The translations under genes and the position numbers were made by a program. The notes beneath the pieces are model-generated. The model was not told the origin of the DNA, searched no databases, and saw only the letters and a program-made list of their open reading frames with translations. This document shows, in pieces, positions 1-6,061 of a stretch of 13,048 nucleotides of DNA. Position 1 is the first letter of the stretch. Each line of letters opens with the position of its first letter. The stretch comes from an archaeon (lineage in GTDB: Archaea > Asgardarchaeota > Hermodarchaeia > Hermodarchaeales > Hermodarchaeaceae), in the NCBI GenBank assembly GCA_016550485.1, contig JABXGV010000197.1:1-13048 (forward strand), written 5' to 3'.

Positions 1-459
1 AAGGAAGCGCTGTACTATGAAGCTCTATCTAAGAACGTAGGCGCAGTAGAGCACATTAAAAGAACCCTATGCCGAGTTGCTCTCAAACCCAGGGAAAAGG
101 AGGCGACATCTAGTGCTGTAAGATACCGGCAAGGGAATGTCAATCTCCCACTAGGTGAAACAGTTTGGCAGGCACCAGAAGTCTTGTTTGACCCAGCTCT
201 AATCGATATAAGGGACAAGGGTCTCACTGACCTAGTTGCTGAGGTACTAAAGCGAGTCGATCTGTCAATGAAGCCTGAACTAGCTCAGAACATAATTTTA
301 TCAGGCGGGGGCTCAATTTTCCCTGGTTTAGGAGAGCGGTTCCACTCTGAGTTAAGAGCGAAATTTCCGAATCTTCCAATGAAAGTCCATGTTCTTGACA
401 ATCCCTTCGAACGCGTCTGGTCTAGCGCCGTAAATCTAGCTCGCATGAGAGTTCAGTAA
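1..459 (+). CDS. Actin-superfamily protein, C-terminal part (5' end outside window)
   Basis: The frame is open from base 1 to the TAA at 457-459, giving 152 residues with no start inside the window. It aligns along its length with the C-terminal half of eukaryotic actins and Arps: an H-I-K-x-x-L-C-x-V-A-L stretch near residues 18-28, then A-P-E-V-L-F-D-P, then the nucleotide-site strand N-I-I-L-S-G-G-G-S-I-F-P-G (about 97-109), then a V-W-S-S-A segment matching actin V-W-I-G-G-S. Actins of this group are ATP-dependent filament-forming cytoskeletal proteins; polymerisation here is inference. The protein stops about 14 residues after V-W and so lacks roughly the last 23 residues of canonical actin, the W-I-S-K-x-E-Y-D-E tail. 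Crenactin-like, Asgard actin and archaeal Arp origins are all possible. Actin fold: confident. Subfamily: not known. Confidence 0.88.
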   Translation, partial: KEALYYEALSKNVGAVEHIKRTLCRVALKPREKEATSSAVRYRQGNVNLPLGETVWQAPEVLFDPALIDIRDKGLTDLVAEVLKRVDLSMKPELAQNIILSGGGSIFPGLGERFHSELRAKFPNLPMKVHVLDNPFERVWSSAVNLARMRVQ

Positions 460-527
460 AAACACAAAACGACTTGTCTAATCTGTCTTTGAGGGGATGT
501 TCAGCAACTGTTTTCAAGCAGAAAAGG

Positions 528-572
528 CTATAATATTGTGTGCTTGCGTGCTATTAGTGAATAATTTGGGGA
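528..572 (+). promoter_or_regulatory. TATA-like box and Shine-Dalgarno for the coiled-coil pair
   Basis: The 120-base gap after the actin gene contains CTATAATA at 528-535, about 25 bases ahead of a plausible start site near 556-562. GGGGA follows at 568-572, seven bases before the GTG at 580. The two coiled-coil genes could therefore be transcribed independently of the actin gene. This is a sequence-pattern judgement only. Confidence 0.4.
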
Positions 573-579
573 ATATAGT

Positions 580-978
580 GTGTCAGTTAATGCAAGTGTA
601 AAGGATATTATAGAAAAAATTGGGCAACGCCTTGACTCATTATCCGAGGAAATGAAAGCGCTCCGTGTAGATATGGAGAAATTAGCTGAAGAGTCTGTCA
701 ACCGTTTGAAAAAAGTTCTTGACCAATCGGAAACGCTGATACAGCTACTTCAACAGGAGGTTTCAACTTTTGAAGAGCAGCGTCACCTTCTAGAGTCACA
801 GATTATAGCCGAGTTGGATCGAGTGAAAAGGATAACTCAACTGAGTGACCTAGAAGATGCGGTCCACACCGTTTCAGAAATCATCGATGAATTTGTTAAT
901 AATATCGACTTGGATAAGGTACTTGAGGCTGTACAGCAGCTACAAGCACAGCAGAGTAGTGATTCAGAAGGTAGATGA
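580..978 (+). CDS. Small coiled-coil protein downstream of the actin-like gene
   Basis: This is a 132-residue, highly charged, almost entirely helical protein that I do not recognise as a named family. Residues about 8-80 show heptad-like spacing of I, L, V and M between charged residues, as in a coiled coil. A second helical part (about 85-122) is followed by a short Gln/Ser-rich tail. No enzyme motif, signal peptide or membrane segment is visible. The start is GTG, supported by GGGGA seven bases upstream. Its stop overlaps the next gene's start as ATGA (975-978), so the two are probably translationally coupled. Lying 120 bases after an actin gene, it could be a filament-binding partner in the manner of arcadin-2 of the crenactin cluster, which is a coiled-coil protein. 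That role is inference from position and fold only. Confidence 0.75.
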   Translation: MSVNASVKDIIEKIGQRLDSLSEEMKALRVDMEKLAEESVNRLKKVLDQSETLIQLLQQEVSTFEEQRHLLESQIIAELDRVKRITQLSDLEDAVHTVSEIIDEFVNNIDLDKVLEAVQQLQAQQSSDSEGR

Positions 979-1448
979 ACAGATTGACAGAGAAAACAAA
1001 ACGTGACAAGCCTGCATCCTCCCAGCAACCTGATGATACTACATTGATTCCCTTCCTTACTCAAGCATTTACCAATCTGTTCAACAGAGTGTCTGCACTT
1101 TCAGAAGAACTAGCCCAGTTGAGAGCAACAATAAGTAAAATTGATGAGTTGAACAAGTCAGCACTAGCTAGCGTGGTGCCAAAATTCGAGGAGATTCTAC
1201 AAAATCTTCAGAAGCAACGTCGAGGTAGTGTGACTCAACTCTCTCGACTAGCTGAGACTATCACCCAAGAGTTTGAAACATTAAATGAAGCCCGCTCTGC
1301 GAGTGTGGACCAAAGAGTTCTAACGCTTCTTGCTAAGACACTTCACTCGACTCAACAAGCCCTTTATTGCCTCCGTCTAGAAGGCTTCATCCGGAGAATC
1401 TTGGAACTGAAGCAGGAGTTGAAATCTACAAAAGAGAAGCCCGAATAG
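975..1448 (+). CDS. Second small coiled-coil protein, ATGA-coupled
   Basis: This is a 157-residue protein of no recognised family. A basic, polar N-terminal tail (about residues 1-25) leads into a long helical stretch (about 30-125) with heptad-like hydrophobic spacing. A final hydrophobic-plus-basic helix (about 125-150) ends in a Lys/Glu tail. It has one cysteine, no catalytic motif, and no membrane segment. The ATG overlaps the TGA of the preceding gene by four bases, which places both in one operon and suggests matched synthesis, possibly as a hetero-oligomer. The gene ends eight bases from a convergent gene that also encodes a coiled-coil protein. Three such proteins beside an actin suggests a structural role, but nothing in the sequence proves contact with the actin. 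Confidence 0.75.
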   Translation: MNRLTEKTKRDKPASSQQPDDTTLIPFLTQAFTNLFNRVSALSEELAQLRATISKIDELNKSALASVVPKFEEILQNLQKQRRGSVTQLSRLAETITQEFETLNEARSASVDQRVLTLLAKTLHSTQQALYCLRLEGFIRRILELKQELKSTKEKPE

Positions 1449-1456
1449 GGACAAGT

Positions 1457-2005
1457 TCATTCTAGGAGACTTCCCGGCTCCTCCTTTAAGCCATATTTCC
1501 TCTTCATCTTTTCTCGCCAGTCCCCTCCAACACGATCTCCTGTGACTACTTCAGGCTCACCGGTTTCCCCTTCTGCTGCGGTTGCTTCCTCAGGCTTGCT
1601 GCTTGCTGAGGCATCGGTCTTCGTTTTGGCTGTACGGGCTGCGGGAGACCCAGTTGAGGACAAGCGCCGTGGTGCGACGACGACCCTTGAAGGCGCAGCG
1701 GCTGCTGCAGTGGGTGCAGGAGCCGTGCTGCGTTCTAGTTGAGCTAGCATCTCTGTTATTGTAAACATGGATACTCTCTGGTCAAGCTGTGTGATAGCGT
1801 TGGATAGCCGTTGGGTTGCTTCCTGTAAGGCTTGTGGGCTTGCCTGAGCCTTGCTCTGGCTAAGACTCTTAACCTGTTTGGTGAGATTGTCAATTTGAGC
1901 TGTTAGCTTCTCTTCCAGTTCCGTCATCTTAGCTAAGGTCTTTTTCAGGATATCCATAAGTTGCCGAAAGACCTCGGCGATATCTTGCGGCTGTGATTGC
2001 GACAT
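1457..2005 (-). CDS. Coiled-coil protein with Ala/Pro/Ser linker and conserved-looking C-terminal peptide
   Basis: I take the ATG at 2005 as start (182 residues) over an upstream in-frame TTG at 2014, because no Shine-Dalgarno supports the TTG and a TATA-like box lies about 30 bases before the ATG, compatible with a short leader. Three parts are visible. Residues about 5-100 form a coiled coil with a polar break (Ser/Gln/Ala) near 52-60. Residues about 105-155 are a low-complexity Ala/Pro/Ser/Thr then Glu-rich linker. The last 25 or so residues return to a structured-looking, charged sequence around D-W-R-E-K-M-K-R-K-Y-G. Such a layout, an oligomeriser plus flexible arm plus short peptide, is typical of tethering proteins. 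The family is not recognised. It is convergent with the coiled-coil pair and divergent from the HhH-GPD-like gene. Confidence 0.7.
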   Translation of the reverse strand: MSQSQPQDIAEVFRQLMDILKKTLAKMTELEEKLTAQIDNLTKQVKSLSQSKAQASPQALQEATQRLSNAITQLDQRVSMFTITEMLAQLERSTAPAPTAAAAAPSRVVVAPRRLSSTGSPAARTAKTKTDASASSKPEEATAAEGETGEPEVVTGDRVGGDWREKMKRKYGLKEEPGSLLE

Positions 2006-2029
2006 CAGTCTCAATCATATTGTCTAGAC

Positions 2030-2050
2030 GAAGACTTTTAATGATTCCGT
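2030..2050. promoter_or_regulatory. AT-rich box shared by divergent promoters
   Basis: The 70 bases between the divergent starts at 2005 (minus) and 2076 (plus) contain one AT-rich core, ACTTTTAATGATT around 2034-2046. Read on the minus strand it gives ATTAAAAGT about 30 bases before the ATG at 2005. Read on the plus strand it gives TTTTAATG about 32 bases before the ATG at 2076. Both spacings fit an archaeal TATA box serving a transcript with almost no leader. There is no good Shine-Dalgarno before either ATG, which agrees with leaderless expression. Confidence 0.35.
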
Positions 2051-2075
2051 TATCCGTGCAAAGAACGGTCATCCT

Positions 2076-3104
2076 ATGGATTTCTCGGTGAATGTTTCCT
2101 TGGCGAAGGCGCGAAAACTAGGTACTCTTTTCAGAAAACTTCAACCTAAAGCGGAAGACTTTCTTGATAATCGGTTCTTCCCTAGTCCGAAGGAAAACCC
2201 TGAAGATGTGGTTCGGTTCTTCTTTTTCATCACGGGAATTGATCATCGAACTAGTCCATTAGGTCAAAGTTTTGAAGGGCTTGTTGAGGAGGAGTATTTC
2301 CAAGGTGCCGACCTCTTATGGCATCTTGCTTTACGAAAGTACCACGAAAATCCGGCATTTTTCGAGCCAAAACAGATGGCTCACATCACGACAAAACATG
2401 TTAAAGAATGGTTAACAGTAATACAGCCAGTTCAAGTCACAATTCGTAATCCAAGTCAGCGTGCTGAATTGCTTAGGGATTGTGGACGGAAACTGAAAGG
2501 CTTATACAAGAGTTCAGTGCTCAACCTACTTGAACAAGCAGAAAACAAACTGTTAGGTTCACCTAGTAGTACTAGTCTAGGTCTTCTCGATCACCTTGCT
2601 AGATTCAAAGCTTATGAAGATCCCGCGCGCAAGAAGAGCTATTTGTTACTGAAGTTTCTGCTAAGACGGCGGCTTTGGACGCTAGAGGACCCAGAGAATC
2701 TCCGAATTCCTGTGGATAATCACCTAATTCGAATAGCACTTCGTACGGGCATAGTACAAGTGTCACCATCTTTTGAGCAAAATTTACGTGATAGACGAGA
2801 ACTCACAGTTGCTGATGATGTTGCTCTACGTCAAGTCATAGCTGATGCCTTTGCAGAAGTAGCCAGTTACGCAAAACATCCAATTCTCGAGCTAGACGAT
2901 TTCCTTTGGCATTTTGGAAGACTCTGTTGTAAAGCGACTTCACCGATTTGCGATACAGGATGCTCTACGAAATGTTTTGTTGCAACAGACTTGCTTCCTC
3001 TTTCCTGTAGCCTCCAGTGCCCCCTCAGAGACGCTTGCACTGCCTTTTCAGAGCCCCGTTACCGCGAGTTACAGGAACCTAAACTCGACACGTTCTACTA
3101 CTAG
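2076..3104 (+). CDS. HhH-GPD-type (DNA-glycosylase-like) protein with cysteine-rich FeS-loop C-terminus
   Basis: This 342-residue protein resembles archaeal proteins usually labelled iron-sulfur cluster loop or HhH-GPD-like. The stretch P-V-D-N-H-L-I-R-I-A-L-R-T-G (D214) matches the V-D-T-H-x-x-R motif of endonuclease III-type glycosylases, where the Asp is catalytic. The preceding A-R-K-K-S-Y-L-L-L-K (about 184-193) sits where the G-x-G-R-K-T-A hairpin and lysine normally lie, but the glycines are absent. The C-terminus has eight cysteines (284, 285, 292, 296, 300, 311, 315, 321); C285-x6-C292 and C315-x5-C321 recall the two halves of the endonuclease III [4Fe-4S] loop, with an insertion between them. 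A role in nucleic-acid base excision or nucleoside hydrolysis is inference. It ends one base from a convergent gene. Confidence 0.7.
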   Translation: MDFSVNVSLAKARKLGTLFRKLQPKAEDFLDNRFFPSPKENPEDVVRFFFFITGIDHRTSPLGQSFEGLVEEEYFQGADLLWHLALRKYHENPAFFEPKQMAHITTKHVKEWLTVIQPVQVTIRNPSQRAELLRDCGRKLKGLYKSSVLNLLEQAENKLLGSPSSTSLGLLDHLARFKAYEDPARKKSYLLLKFLLRRRLWTLEDPENLRIPVDNHLIRIALRTGIVQVSPSFEQNLRDRRELTVADDVALRQVIADAFAEVASYAKHPILELDDFLWHFGRLCCKATSPICDTGCSTKCFVATDLLPLSCSLQCPLRDACTAFSEPRYRELQEPKLDTFYY

Positions 3105-3105
3105 C

Positions 3106-4863
3106 CTAATGAGTAGTGTGTGATTTATGCTTGTAGACATACTTTCCAAGAAATCGTTCCCCACTCTTCATAACTGGTACTGACCATGAGATTATTGTGC
3201 CATTTTCCGCTTCCCTAACAGTGGGTTCTGGGGTCCCATTGGGAACTGCTACAAACTCGAAACTTGGTGGAATAAGGTCCCACAGCTTAGGACCAGCAAG
3301 ACTGGCGTCGCTCACGTTGACAAATGTTATTGTAACTGTGAACTCTCCTTTTTGTGGGCCAGGTGTGACAGTACGCGTTTTATGAAGTTTACGAAACGCT
3401 TTTTCTACTATTATCTTTGGTGCGGTTAATGCCAATATCGCCGCACTCGCTACTGGGCCTGGTGGGAACGTATCGGCTTCCACTCTCAATGGGAGTATGT
3501 GTTCCTGTTCTGGTTTAGGTGTTCGGGCGATCGTCGTATATTTTACTGTCATTTGCTCTCCAGGTTTAACCGCTAATTGTCTTTCAAATAAATCAGTTAC
3601 TTGGATAGTAACCATACGCTCTGTTTCTAAGTCCCTCTTTCTAGGTCGGACTTGCACATTTATTTTCTGGGTGATGGGCTTCTCTTCTATCCACACCTGG
3701 ATCTGGGACGTTTCTGGGGCATCGAAGTCAGCAGGAATCGTATCATAGAAGGTAACCTCGTTAAAATCAGAAGTTCCAATGTTCCTTGCTTGAATCGAAA
3801 CAGCTACTGGGCTAGGGTCCCAAGCAGACAATTCCAAAGGTTTAACGGTTTTATTACATTCAACGCGTAAGACAGGCAGAAGCGCTTCTTCTTTCTCGAC
3901 TGTTCCAACTAGGTCCTGAACAAATGATGCCTCTACTCTATAGAAGGCTATGACATCAAATTCAGGATTTTCTTCCTTAGTTTCAAACTCGTATCCCCAA
4001 AACTCTCCCGGCTCTATCTTGTGGTCTAATGTCCCTTCGAAGAGAATCCTGCTGTCTGGAGCGGTCATAACGACTTGTATCCGTTCCAATCGAATTGGGA
4101 AATCGCTGATATTCTTAAGTGTAGCATTGCAGTGCCAGATTCCTCTTCTAACAGAGTCCTCTGTTTTTTCGATGTTTACCTCACACTCTGTAACTCCTCG
4201 CATTATTAGTTTTAATCGGCTGCGAATCAGGTTGGGAATCTTGTAGGTAGCGTGAAGTGTTCCTGTCCGAACAGGGGTTGATTCTTCAGCGGTAAGAGTT
4301 GCTCGAACCAGTAAAACAGCCATGTGACTGGCTTCTAATTCCTTAATGGTCCACACAACTTTGCCGGTTTTTTCATCATACTCCATCTTGCCTAGAGGTG
4401 TATTCTGTGGTTCAACTCGCTTGAATGCAGGGGGAACTATTTTGGTTACCACAATTCCTGAAATCTTTCCTCCTGAGCGGTTACGAAGAGTGATGGTAAA
4501 CTCGACTGGCATTGGATGGCCAAATACAAATGCATTGTTTATCCCAGCTCGCTCATAACATGTGTCAACAACCTCAGACACAGAAAGCATCGGCACGTCC
4601 AAGTCTTTTACAATGAATGCCTTCTCCCATTCCCCAAGAGGATCAAGCTGCCCGATTTGAAAAGGGGCGGTTCCCAGAGTGGATCTATTTGGGCTATTGG
4701 GCTCTAATTCTGCTTCCCAAATTGCAACTCGTCGCGACCTGTTGCGAACAATTACTCGCCCTCGAGGTTCAAACCTCGCAATCGAGTTATCTGCATTCAA
4801 TGCAGTGAATTCATGTTCCTGTATCAGAATAACTAGACCACCCAGGCTGTCCGCTGCATCCAA
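3106..4863 (-). CDS. Large protein of tandem DUF11/Ig-like beta-sandwich domains, apparently cytoplasmic
   Basis: This 585-residue protein starts at TTG (4863), supported by GGGGTGA on the minus strand about six bases upstream. It is built of repeated beta-sandwich units. DUF11-type units are clearest at about 118-195 (F-T-I-T-L-R-N-R-S-G then I-V-P-P-A-F), 352-445 (V-S-I-Q-A-R-N-I-G-T-S then D-T-I-P-A-D-F) and 505-580 (F-T-V-T-I-T-F-V-N-V-S then D-L-I-P-P-S-F). Less typical Ig-like stretches lie at about 15-60 and 240-320. DUF11 repeats are common in archaeal and bacterial surface proteins, but here the N-terminus has no hydrophobic signal and the C-terminus no membrane anchor, sortase or PGF-type motif; it ends in a His/Lys-rich tail. 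It may be an intracellular scaffold, or be exported by another route. Function unknown. Confidence 0.75.
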   Translation of the reverse strand: MDAADSLGGLVILIQEHEFTALNADNSIARFEPRGRVIVRNRSRRVAIWEAELEPNSPNRSTLGTAPFQIGQLDPLGEWEKAFIVKDLDVPMLSVSEVVDTCYERAGINNAFVFGHPMPVEFTITLRNRSGGKISGIVVTKIVPPAFKRVEPQNTPLGKMEYDEKTGKVVWTIKELEASHMAVLLVRATLTAEESTPVRTGTLHATYKIPNLIRSRLKLIMRGVTECEVNIEKTEDSVRRGIWHCNATLKNISDFPIRLERIQVVMTAPDSRILFEGTLDHKIEPGEFWGYEFETKEENPEFDVIAFYRVEASFVQDLVGTVEKEEALLPVLRVECNKTVKPLELSAWDPSPVAVSIQARNIGTSDFNEVTFYDTIPADFDAPETSQIQVWIEEKPITQKINVQVRPRKRDLETERMVTIQVTDLFERQLAVKPGEQMTVKYTTIARTPKPEQEHILPLRVEADTFPPGPVASAAILALTAPKIIVEKAFRKLHKTRTVTPGPQKGEFTVTITFVNVSDASLAGPKLWDLIPPSFEFVAVPNGTPEPTVREAENGTIISWSVPVMKSGERFLGKYVYKHKSHTTH

Positions 4864-4929
4864 CTTTATTCACCCCGCTACTAGTTATCTCCAACAGGTT
4901 TAATCCTTTCGTCAAGTATCCCAGGAAGA

Positions 4930-4946
4930 GATAGGGCTACCCTATC
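4930..4946. promoter_or_regulatory. Perfect inverted repeat, candidate operator
   Basis: GATAGGG-CTA-CCCTATC is a seven-base perfect inverted repeat with a three-base centre. It lies about 67 bases upstream of the TTG of the DUF11-type gene. On the minus strand a TATA-like GTTATACAT lies just upstream (about 4955-4965), so the repeat falls near the expected transcription start, a usual place for a repressor site. It could instead form a hairpin in the leader RNA. Confidence 0.4.
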
Positions 4947-4980
4947 CTGTTATCCATGTATAACTTCTGTGCAATCGATT

Positions 4981-5442
4981 TCACTTCAAGGATAGCAGCG
5001 CGAGGCCAAAGCGGTCATCCTGTTGCCGAGTTAGTGTTCCCGAAGCCTTAAGGAGTGTTAGCTCTGCAGTAGGAAATACGCGACATCCCTCAAGAAGATG
5101 CCCGCCTCTTACGTAGTCAGAAAGGCTCTTCATGACTATATGTCCGTGCACTACTGTTTTTCCGTCAAGTTGACCCACATTGCCTACACAGGAAAGAATC
5201 TCCCTTGCACGTCCTGTTATGAAGGATGACCCCCATTTTTTGATAAGGTAGGTTCGTTTCTGAGGGCTGTAAAACCCCCACTCCGCACGGTCAAGCGCGC
5301 CAATTAGGCTAAACATTCCAGCGGTAACTTCGTGCTTCTCGGCTACGGCTTTAATACTCAACAAAACATCGTCACCAGCATTGAATCGTGCAATGATTAA
5401 CTCTGAAAGAGGAAAATTGCGGCTTTGCAATAGATTATTCAC
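4981..5442 (-). CDS. PPC/DUF296-domain protein
   Basis: This 153-residue protein is a single PPC (DUF296) domain covering residues about 12-152. Signature features are the opening F-x-x-G-D-D-V-L-x-S-I, the central S-L-I-G-A-L-D-R-A-E-W-G-F-Y, the paired histidines V-V-H-G-H (H99, H101), and G-G-H-L-L-E-G-C (H115) followed by A-E-L-T-L. In plants the domain accompanies AT-hooks and forms trimers; stand-alone archaeal and bacterial forms are of uncertain function. The three histidines could bind a metal, which is inference. No AT-hook or other DNA-binding segment is attached. The start is GTG at 5442 with GAAGG a few bases upstream; a TTG four codons later, preceded by AGGTGA at about eight bases, is an alternative. 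The gene is upstream of, and on the same strand as, the DUF11-type gene, separated by a 117-base gap with its own promoter-like features. Confidence 0.82.
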   Translation of the reverse strand: MNNLLQSRNFPLSELIIARFNAGDDVLLSIKAVAEKHEVTAGMFSLIGALDRAEWGFYSPQKRTYLIKKWGSSFITGRAREILSCVGNVGQLDGKTVVHGHIVMKSLSDYVRGGHLLEGCRVFPTAELTLLKASGTLTRQQDDRFGLALLSLK

Positions 5443-5608
5443 CTTCGCCTTCTAAGGTTAGATTGAACTGAGAGCCTAGAGTGTTTGTGTTTTTCTATCT
5501 ATTCATATCCGAAAATGGACAACATCCCTGTTAAACATGTAATATCAGGAGTTAAAATAAGAAACAATCACCTAGACAATGAGAACCCCACACCTAGGAG
5601 CGGAATAG
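5443..5608. other. Intergenic stretch with no gene seen
   Basis: This is the non-coding part left of the TnpB remnant. The part next to 5442 should carry the promoter of the PPC-domain gene, but no TATA box stands out. I looked for a left IS end, a TnpA fragment or an upstream TnpB fragment and found none I could support. Confidence 0.4.
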
Positions 5609-5986
5609 GCGCTGGTAAAAATCCGCACGAAAATTCTCAACATGATTATACTTCGTGAATTCCGACGCCAGCTTGTATACAAGACCCGATGGTACGGTTC
5701 CAAGTTCCATCTAGCACCCCGATTCTATCCATCCTCCAAGCGCTGTTCACAGTGTGGCCACATCAAAGAGGCAATGCCTCTTGGTATGCGTATCTACCAA
5801 TGCGGGAGATGCGATTTGGTGTTAGGTCGGGATCGAAACTCTGCTCGGAATTTGTAATGGTTGTTGGTCGCCATCAGTTGGGCAGAGACCCTAAACGCTT
5901 GGCTGAGGCGGGAGATTACAGCCCCCCAAGGGGCGGTGCCCGTCTGTGATGCAGGAACCAAACACCAAACAGGACCAAATGTCTAG
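5609..5986 (+). pseudogene. tnpB: Decayed 3' remnant of a TnpB gene (IS200/IS605 family)
   Basis: Only the C-terminal quarter of TnpB survives. From about 5660 the frame reads E-F-R-R-Q-L-V-Y-K, W-Y-G-S-K-F, then P-S-S-K-R-C-S-Q-C-G and Y-Q-C-G-R-C (the OrfB zinc ribbon), then G-R-D-R-N-S-A-R-N-L, the last RuvC aspartate motif. A TAA at 5855-5857 interrupts it, yet the same frame continues for 42 codons to a TAG at 5984, including E-T-L-N-A and C-D-A-G-T-K, which resembles the usual TnpB tail. A TAG at 5606-5608 closes the frame on the left, and the first two RuvC motifs are missing. TnpB is an RNA-guided nuclease of IS200/IS605 elements; this copy cannot be active. No TnpA gene is present. 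Confidence 0.8.
5860..5960 (+). ncRNA. Possible relic of the TnpB guide-RNA (omega/reRNA) region
   Basis: In IS200/IS605 elements the guide RNA is transcribed from the 3' end of tnpB towards the element's right end. The matching region here is GC-rich and has small hairpin potential, notably around CCCCCCAAGGGGCGG near 5921-5936. With TnpB broken, any such RNA would be a relic or repurposed. The right end of the element is not defined, so the call rests on position only. Confidence 0.2.
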
Positions 5987-6023
5987 TTCGGATAAGTTTT
6001 GGACAACTGCCTAAAGGCTAAAA

Positions 6024-6040
6024 ACATAGGCGTTCTATGT
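6024..6040. promoter_or_regulatory. Inverted repeat just upstream of the DNA polymerase gene
   Basis: ACATAG-GCGTT-CTATGT is a six-base perfect inverted repeat with a five-base loop, ending 21 bases before the TTG start at 6062. A smaller one, GCCT-AA-AGGC, precedes it at 6009-6018. They may be regulatory elements of the polymerase gene, or the subterminal hairpin expected at the right end of an IS200/IS605 element, since the TnpB remnant ends only 38 bases upstream. Confidence 0.35.
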
Positions 6041-6061
6041 CGAATGTGGAAGCGATAGTCC

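Noticed and set aside
460..579. Possible tRNA or small RNA in the gap after the actin-like gene.
   Set aside because: No cloverleaf, T-loop GTTCRA or CCA-adjacent stem is visible; the gap is better explained by a promoter and Shine-Dalgarno for the next gene.
3497..4903. Several plus-strand open frames of 60-98 codons opposite the DUF11-type gene.
   Set aside because: They overlap a well-supported coding frame, have no ribosome-binding sites, and read as antisense shadows of beta-rich sequence.
5689..5949. An 86-codon open frame overlapping the TnpB remnant in another frame.
   Set aside because: The zinc-ribbon cysteines and RuvC motif are in the other frame, and the in-frame continuation past the TAA there also resembles TnpB, so this frame is a shadow.
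5443..6061. Possible CRISPR or other active mobile system near the TnpB remnant.
   Set aside because: There are no spaced direct repeats, no TnpA, no cas gene, and the TnpB frame is broken and truncated.
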